Source of the DNA: JAEXNA01 sp037189585 | Lineage (GTDB): Bacteria > Vulcanimicrobiota > Xenobia > Xenobiales > JADMJV01 | Assembly: GCA_037189585.1 (NCBI GenBank) | Contig: JBBCJA010000024.1 | Coordinates: 1-64,000 of the forward strand | DNA: 64,000 bases | Direction of reading: 5' to 3' | Part shown: positions 59,247-64,000 of the stretch, in pieces | Numbering within the stretch: position 1 is the stretch's first letter | How the letters are laid out: each line of letters begins with the position of its first letter | The notes under the pieces: generated by a model | Seen by the model: only the letters and a program-made list of their open reading frames with translations | Told to the model about the DNA's origin: nothing | Databases searched by the model: none | Position numbers and translations under genes: made by a program

Positions 59247-59945
59247 GTGGAAGTCACCCTCAAAGAAGCCTCTCTACTATGCCGTAAGTCGGAGAAAACG
59301 CTCCGGCGCAAAATCGAGGCCGGTCTGTTGGAAGGCCGAAAAGAGCCGTTGGAATTCGGTGGATTCATGTGGCTCATCGATATCGAAAGTCTCGAAGAGC
59401 TGTATCCCGGCTCCAAGCCGTCCCAACTCCCCCAGGTGTACAACTCGCCCGAACCGCCTCAGGTTCGCCTTAAAACACGCGCCATCACCGATGACTCGTT
59501 GGAAGGTCTTCCCATCACCCAGGCGCTGGTTCCCGACGGAACCGAACTGTGCGATGACGAGGACGATGACGATGGAGAAGAGTGGGGTGTCCGCCAGAGT
59601 TTTCTCAACTACATCTTAGAGGAGAACCGCGGGCTCAAACTCGAGATCAAAGAGCGGGACGCGCGCATCCTGGGCCTCAACGAGCGCGCCATGGTGCTCG
59701 AACGAGCTCTGGGTGAGCAAGAAGGGAAAGCCGCCACCCAGGCTCGTGTGCTGGAGTGGTTTCAGAATCAGGAAGGCGAACGCGAAAAAAGTCGGGCCGA
59801 GACGGAGCGCAAACTCCTCGACGCCGGTTCGGTACCAGCTCCGGTCCCTCAACGCAACCCCTACCTCGCCGGATTGGTCGGAGCCGTCACCACGGCGCTC
59901 CTACTTCTAGCATTCGCCGCGAGCGGCTTGATTACGTTCGGATAG
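59247..59945 (+). CDS. Membrane-anchored protein with N-terminal excisionase/MerR-type HTH and coiled coil
   Basis: A 232-residue protein. The N-terminal ~60 residues ('TLKEASLLCRKSEKTLRRKI', 'EAGLLEGRKEPLEFGGFMWL') form a helix-turn-helix like those of excisionase and MerR-type proteins. An acidic linker follows (residues ~80-115), then a coiled coil (about 118-195: 'LEENRGLKLEIKERDARILG') and a C-terminal membrane helix (about 205-228). GTG 59247 has AAGGAG 6-8 bases upstream. It would be a tail-anchored DNA-binding protein. The upstream palindromes suggest autoregulation. Confidence 0.7.
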   Translation: MEVTLKEASLLCRKSEKTLRRKIEAGLLEGRKEPLEFGGFMWLIDIESLEELYPGSKPSQLPQVYNSPEPPQVRLKTRAITDDSLEGLPITQALVPDGTELCDDEDDDDGEEWGVRQSFLNYILEENRGLKLEIKERDARILGLNERAMVLERALGEQEGKAATQARVLEWFQNQEGEREKSRAETERKLLDAGSVPAPVPQRNPYLAGLVGAVTTALLLLAFAASGLITFG

Positions 59946-59988
59946 GACGGTTTTTGACGTCGTTTGTGTTCGATTTTTTGTTCGATAG

Positions 59989-60633
59989 TCAGCGAGTCGA
60001 CTTGAAATCGCGAAGAAAAGGATTGGTTTCCCGTTCCTGACCCACGGTCGTTCGCGGCCCGTGGCCGGGAAAAAGAATCGTGTCGTCGGGCAGAGTCAGG
60101 ATGGCTCTCTCGATAGAATCCATCAGAGCCTGATGCGAACAGCCGGGGAGGTCGGTTCGTCCGACCGAGCCGGCGAAGACGACGTCGCCGACGATAGCGA
60201 TCTTGGCCGGGGGAGCCACCAGTGTGACCGAGCCCGGCGAGTGTCCCGGAGTGTGATAAAGTTCGAAGGTCATTCCCGCGAACTCTAAGCTGCCCGTTCC
60301 TGGAAGTTCGTGGTCGATGGTGGTGAGAGGGCAGGGAGGTAGGCCGAACATCATGGCCTGCTGAGGCGCCATTTTGGCCATCTCCCAATCATCCTTGTGG
60401 AGATAGGTCGGCACCTTCAAGGCCTCGCGAGCCTTCTGCGCATCGGCGATGTGGTCCAGGTGCCCGTGGGTAAAGACGATCGCCTCGACGGCCACCTCGA
60501 GCTCCTTGATCCGATGGAGGAGCCTCGGGATTTCATCCCCCGGGTCGATCAAAATCCCCCGCTTCGTGGTTTCGTCATAAACGATCATGGCGTTCATGGC
60601 GAACGGCCCGACTTCTTGAACATCTACCTTCAT
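59989..60633 (-). CDS. Metallo-beta-lactamase-fold hydrolase (glyoxalase II-like)
   Basis: A 214-residue protein. ATG 60633 has AAGGAGAG 5 bases upstream. The di-metal site is complete: 'FTHGHLDHIADAQK' (HxHxDH), 'ELYHTPGHSPGSVTL' (His), 'IVGDVVFAGSVGRTDL' (Asp) and 'ILFPGHGPRTTVGQE' (His). It hydrolyses thioesters such as S-lactoylglutathione or related substrates. The arrangement is divergent from endonuclease IV, separated by 106 bp. Confidence 0.92.
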   Translation of the reverse strand: MKVDVQEVGPFAMNAMIVYDETTKRGILIDPGDEIPRLLHRIKELEVAVEAIVFTHGHLDHIADAQKAREALKVPTYLHKDDWEMAKMAPQQAMMFGLPPCPLTTIDHELPGTGSLEFAGMTFELYHTPGHSPGSVTLVAPPAKIAIVGDVVFAGSVGRTDLPGCSHQALMDSIERAILTLPDDTILFPGHGPRTTVGQERETNPFLRDFKSTR

Positions 60634-60739
60634 GAGTTCTCTCCTTGCCCCCGCGCCGGCGGCGTTCGGGCTCGACAGCCCGCCCTCCCGCCTATCCGAC
60701 GGGGAGGACCCCCCTCCCCCCAGCACCAAAGCCCGCCTT

Positions 60740-61600
60740 ATGCCAAAGCTTGGAGCCCATGTCAGCGCCGCCGGGGGCGCCCACAAAATTTTTGCTCGAG
60801 GAGCCGAGATCGGAGCCGAGTGCCTGCAGCTTTTCACCCGCGCCCCCTCCCAGTGGAACGCCGCTCCCCTAACCCCCGACGGGATCGCTCTGTTTCGCAA
60901 GGAGCGCAAAGCTTACGGTAACCCAGCGGTTGTCGCCCACGACATCTATCTCAACAACCTGGCCGCGGCCAATGAGGAGATCCGCCGGCGCTCCATCGAA
61001 ACCATGGTGGAGGAAGTGGGGCGCTGTCACATGTTGGGGCTCGATGGACTGGTCTGTCACCTGGGGTCCCATGCCGATCTGGAGGTCGGTCTGGCTCGAT
61101 ACGCCCGGGCTCTAGACGAGATTTTCGAGCGAACACCGGCCCAGCCACTCCCCATTTTGCTGGAAACCTGTGCCGGGCAGGGGACCACCCTTGGACACCG
61201 GCTCGAGCACATCGCACGGATTCTCGAACTGACCGAGGCTCATCCACGGATCGGCGTCTGCGTGGACACCTGCCACATTTTCGCCGCCGGCTACGACTTG
61301 CGCAAAAAGTCCGGATACGACGCTTTCTGGCAAACTTTTGATGCCCTGATCGGGTTGGACCGATTGAAAGCCTTGCATCTCAACGACTCGAAAAAAGCGC
61401 TGGGGAGTAGGGTGGACAGACACGACCATATCGGAGAGGGAGAGATCGGTCCGACCACCTTCCGCTGGCTGGTCCGCGACGGGCGCTTCCGTAAAGTCCC
61501 CGCGGTCATCGAGACGCCGGAACTCGAAACTATGCATAAGGTCAATCTCGACGCCCTGAAAGCTCTACGCCGGCCATCGAAAGCCAAAATCTTAGTCTAG
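60740..61600 (+). CDS. nfo: Endonuclease IV (AP endonuclease)
   Basis: A 286-residue base-excision-repair enzyme that cuts at abasic sites, with three zinc ions. Motifs: 'MPKLGAHVSAAGGAHKIFAR', 'LQLFTRAPSQWNAAPL', 'LPILLETCAGQGTTLG', 'VCVDTCHIFAAGYDLRKKSG' and 'HLNDSKKALGSRVDRHDHIG'. ATG 60740 is chosen because the family N-terminus starts there; the longer frame from 60632 has low-complexity Pro/Ala. The ribosome site is weak, so the true start is not certain. Length fits the family (about 280). Confidence 0.95.
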   Translation: MPKLGAHVSAAGGAHKIFARGAEIGAECLQLFTRAPSQWNAAPLTPDGIALFRKERKAYGNPAVVAHDIYLNNLAAANEEIRRRSIETMVEEVGRCHMLGLDGLVCHLGSHADLEVGLARYARALDEIFERTPAQPLPILLETCAGQGTTLGHRLEHIARILELTEAHPRIGVCVDTCHIFAAGYDLRKKSGYDAFWQTFDALIGLDRLKALHLNDSKKALGSRVDRHDHIGEGEIGPTTFRWLVRDGRFRKVPAVIETPELETMHKVNLDALKALRRPSKAKILV

Positions 61601-61626
61601 ACCGGCGCTCGAAAGTCTTGTCCGTT

Positions 61627-62607
61627 TCACAGAGCTTCGATCCCTAAGACGACGTGCCGGACCCCTTCCACTACGGCGGCCATCTTCTCGTAGTCGAGAC
61701 TGCTGGGGGTATCGCTGGTCATATGATAGTTGGGATTCCGATAGATAGCGGTGTCGGTTACCATCAAGGCGGGATAGCCGCACTGCCAAAAAGACCAGTG
61801 ATCGGACCAGTTGATGCCGTCGATGATGGCGGGCGCGGCGATCCCCTCCGCGGGCATGGTTTTAGCCGCTCGGAAATCGCTCAAGCTCTTCTCCATCAGA
61901 GCCTTGGAGCTCAGATCGCCTACGAAAGCGATAAAGTTGGCGGTGGTTGGGTAGCGATTCTTTAGCGGTGTGGGAAGTTTCTGGCTATTGGGCTCATCGG
62001 AGAAGAATCCCACACACTCCAGACTGAGCATCGCCAGAATCTTGTCGCCATCTTTCTTGCACTTTTTGGCGTAGACTAGACTACCCATCGTCTCGTCGTG
62101 AAAATACGGTGGCTCCTCATTGGCGAAGAAGACAAATCGCAGAGTCGGACCTTCTTTGTGGTCGCGGAAGAGTCGAGCGAGCTCGAGTACGGTTGCGCAA
62201 CCGCTGGCGTTGTCGTCAGCCCCCGGGGTTCCCGAGTCGGCGCTGTCGTAGTGAGCCCCCAAAACCACGATCCCGTCCTCGGAACCGGCTTTCTCGGCCC
62301 ACAGGTTGACCGACTTATGCTCTCCCACCGGGTAAACCTGGCGCTCGACCTGATAGCCCAACTTTTTGAGCTCACCGACCAGATAAGCTTCCGCCTTCTT
62401 GTATCCTTCCGGATTCTCGATGTTACGCCGGCCGATAGACTTAGCCAGCATCACCACATGAGCTTCCAGGCGTTTCACCATCTCGGAATCCGCTGTCCAG
62501 GTGATGGCCGCGGTGGTGGAAGAGACCACGCTGGGGATGGGGTCAGCTTGTGTCCTTTCACAACCGTTCACCAAACAGAGCATTATGAAAATCCAAACAA
62601 ATCGCAT
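61627..62607 (-). CDS. M28-family zinc aminopeptidase lipoprotein
   Basis: A 326-residue exported peptidase. The signal peptide ends in the lipobox VNGC. Metal ligands lie in 'GAHYDSADSGTPGADDNASG' (His, then Asp) and 'FFANEEPPYFHDETMG' (catalytic Glu and metal Glu). 'ECVGFFSDEPN' and 'INWSDHWSFWQCGYPALMVT' supply the remaining ligands. It removes N-terminal amino acids in the periplasm or at the surface. It is convergent with endonuclease IV, 26 bp apart. Confidence 0.88.
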   Translation of the reverse strand: MRFVWIFIMLCLVNGCERTQADPIPSVVSSTTAAITWTADSEMVKRLEAHVVMLAKSIGRRNIENPEGYKKAEAYLVGELKKLGYQVERQVYPVGEHKSVNLWAEKAGSEDGIVVLGAHYDSADSGTPGADDNASGCATVLELARLFRDHKEGPTLRFVFFANEEPPYFHDETMGSLVYAKKCKKDGDKILAMLSLECVGFFSDEPNSQKLPTPLKNRYPTTANFIAFVGDLSSKALMEKSLSDFRAAKTMPAEGIAAPAIIDGINWSDHWSFWQCGYPALMVTDTAIYRNPNYHMTSDTPSSLDYEKMAAVVEGVRHVVLGIEAL

Positions 62608-62651
62608 GCTGGCAAGATTCGTCCCTGGTCCTAGCGATCCCTCAGATCATG

Positions 62652-62689
62652 TTTTTATGGACAGAAAGCCCGAATTTTCTGATCCTGGG
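62652..62689 (-). repeat. Dispersed intergenic repeat copy (d)
   Basis: On the minus strand CCAGGATCAGAAAATTCGGG followed by CTTTCTGTCCATAAAAA, almost identical to copy (c). It lies between the divergent M28-peptidase and exported-protein genes, 45 bp upstream of the former. Confidence 0.7.
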
Positions 62690-62761
62690 TTCGGGTGGGC
62701 CGGTCTCAAGGTGTCCATAAATGAGTGACGAAGCACCGCTAGCATGGGGAGGATCCACTTA

Positions 62762-63325
62762 TTGACTGGGCTCAGAGCTTGGCTTTTGCTCTTTCTCCTT
62801 CTGTCCGTGGGAGTATTGGCTCAACCTTTGCCACAGGATTTCGCGGTTGTCTATTTCACAGGACAAGGGCGGTTAGAGAAGATGGAAGCTCACCGGCCTC
62901 CCCTCGTGCGGCAGCCGGAGCTACGTGGGTACTCTCGAGAGTTCTTGAGAATCTCCGGGGGAGAGTCGAGCGATCGCTTCCCGGAAACCCAAGCTCTCCA
63001 CTGGACGGTCCGCCATCGAACCGAGGTCCGCGACACCGAGGGCACGAACTGGACCGCCCTCTTTCTCGACGGATTCCAGCTTCATCGCCTGAAAACCCAA
63101 GGTCAAAGCCGAATTTTGATGTTGACCGAAAGCAATCCTCGCCAAGACACCGAGCATTCGGGTCTGCCATTGAAGGTCACTCCCATCGGGCGGGATCATC
63201 TGAGACTAGAGCCGGGAAGCCCCCTGGCGCCTGGAGAGTACGCACTCGTCTATCATCCCCAAAGCGGCGGGGCCACCGTCTTCTGTTTCGCCATCGAGGG
63301 CCCAGCGAAAGGACAGAATCCATGA
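62762..63325 (+). CDS. Exported hypothetical protein (187 aa), first of a pair
   Basis: TTG 62762 is favoured because GGAGG lies 8 bases upstream and a signal peptide (hydrophobic core, cleavage after VLAQP) then starts directly; ATG 62744 (193 residues) is the alternative. The mature part is beta-rich with 'LRLEPGSPLAPGEYALVYHP' near the end, a pattern shared with the next gene ('ALEPGEYAVKYLRE'). No domain recognised. It overlaps the next gene at ATGA, so both are one coupled operon. Confidence 0.65.
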   Translation: MTGLRAWLLLFLLLSVGVLAQPLPQDFAVVYFTGQGRLEKMEAHRPPLVRQPELRGYSREFLRISGGESSDRFPETQALHWTVRHRTEVRDTEGTNWTALFLDGFQLHRLKTQGQSRILMLTESNPRQDTEHSGLPLKVTPIGRDHLRLEPGSPLAPGEYALVYHPQSGGATVFCFAIEGPAKGQNP

Positions 63326-63909
63326 AACGAAGACTCCTTAGCCTCCTTGCCCTACTCGTCCTGACCAGCGGCACAACCTGGGCTCAAGAGACCTCGGCGA
63401 ACGAAGTTCCCGAACCTCAGGATCTGGGTGTGCTCCTCCACCTTCAGAATCAGACCTTCGTTCCACTGGAGCTTCAATCGGCGGTCAAGCAAGACCGCAC
63501 ATCTTTTTTTGCCTCGACCTCGGAGGAGTTTCTAGTCGTCCCCGGAGCCAAGTCCTCCATACGTTTCAAAGTGAACACACCCATCGTGTTCTATCTCAGG
63601 GTCTTCTTAGACGAATCGGATCCGCGTGCCGGATTCTTTCCCCTCCGCGATCCCACGAAATTCAAACTCGTCGAGCTCAAAGCCGACAAAGAGCAACGCA
63701 AGATGACTCTGGTTAAGTCGGGTTTTACCTACACCAAGAGGCAGGTCGGGCGCCCACTTCTGGTCCGGCTTTACGGAGAACACTGTTTTCAACTGTCTCC
63801 CAGTGAAGCGCTGGAACCTGGCGAGTACGCCGTCAAGTATCTGCGAGAGTCCGAGGACAGCGACGAGGAAGGGCAGTTCGATCTCTTCTGCTTTGGCGTG
63901 GATCGCTGA
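63322..63909 (+). CDS. Exported hypothetical protein (195 aa), second of a pair
   Basis: A signal peptide ('MKRRLLSLLALLVLTSGTTW' with cleavage near AQE) is followed by a ~170-residue beta-rich domain with 'KSSIRFKVNTPIVFYLRVFL' and 'LSPSEALEPGEYAVKYLRES'. It shares the EPGEYA motif with the preceding gene, suggesting duplication. AAAGGA precedes ATG 63322, which overlaps the previous stop. The remaining 91 bp after 63909 show no gene. Confidence 0.7.
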   Translation: MKRRLLSLLALLVLTSGTTWAQETSANEVPEPQDLGVLLHLQNQTFVPLELQSAVKQDRTSFFASTSEEFLVVPGAKSSIRFKVNTPIVFYLRVFLDESDPRAGFFPLRDPTKFKLVELKADKEQRKMTLVKSGFTYTKRQVGRPLLVRLYGEHCFQLSPSEALEPGEYAVKYLRESEDSDEEGQFDLFCFGVDR

Positions 63910-64000
63910 TCCGTTTTTCTTAAGGAAACGATCAGAAAACTTCAGAGACTCTTTAGAGCAGCCTCAAACTCCAGGCTTTATCACGTTCTTTCGCATAACC

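Overview
The window looks like chromosomal DNA (moderately high G+C, dense coding, normal housekeeping genes) of a two-membraned bacterium outside the Proteobacteria. Two large outer-membrane porins carry an N-terminal S-layer-homology (SLH) domain and a coiled coil ahead of a C-terminal beta-barrel ending in Phe, as in Cyanobacteria, Negativicutes, Deinococcus/Thermus, Armatimonadota and Eremiobacterota-like lineages. They sit with an LPS/lipid export set (LptC-like, LptB, LptF/G-like), a FlhA/SctV export gate, a FliA/WhiG-type sigma factor and a DUF3084 protein. I would guess a Terrabacteria-type diderm (for example Eremiobacterota/Xenobia or Armatimonadota), without certainty. I see no tRNA, rRNA, CRISPR array, prophage or complete insertion sequence.

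Layout. 0-6 kb: 5'-truncated PilZ protein with an extreme acidic repeat, BtuF-like lipoprotein, a structured-RNA candidate with a strong terminator, FMN split-barrel protein, M30-like metallopeptidase and an ATP-grasp protein. 6-10 kb: small proteins, a DtxR/MntR regulator, a GDPD phosphodiesterase, and a TetR/exported-protein pair sharing an operator. 10-14 kb: KdpE-like regulator, a sensor kinase/regulator pair and a response regulator lacking its phosphoacceptor. 14-21 kb: exported proteins, a degenerate ABC ATPase, an anti-sigma-like protein with an ECF sigma factor, a transglutaminase-like protein and signal peptidase I. 21-34.8 kb: accessory region with a frameshifted nucleotidyltransferase, a gene with an early in-frame TGA, the FlhA/SctV gene, a decayed Rpn-family fragment, an unusual 731-residue membrane protein, MerR plus VIT/vWA genes, and Uma2 nucleases with a duplicated 3' end. 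34.8-44 kb: S9 peptidase, second PilZ protein, two SLH porins. 44-54.6 kb: prfB (with programmed frameshift), secA, two YVTN beta-propeller proteins, a RuvC/YqgF-like protein, DUF3084, a FlgM-like small protein and a FliA-like sigma factor. 54.6-64 kb: AidB-type dehydrogenase, Lpt genes, a membrane-tethered HTH protein behind palindromes, MBL hydrolase, endonuclease IV, M28 peptidase and two exported proteins.

Most notable: three promoters (about 23.77, 27.17 and 30.48 kb), each with a TTGACA -35 box, an exact 17-bp spacer and an inverted repeat overlapping or abutting the -35 box. They precede the FlhA/SctV gene, the 731-residue protein and the MerR-VIT/vWA pair, which suggests one regulon possibly governed by that MerR protein. 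A dispersed intergenic repeat (four copies, consensus close to GGATCA..AATTCGGGCTTTCTGTCC) is the second structure not explained by ordinary annotation.
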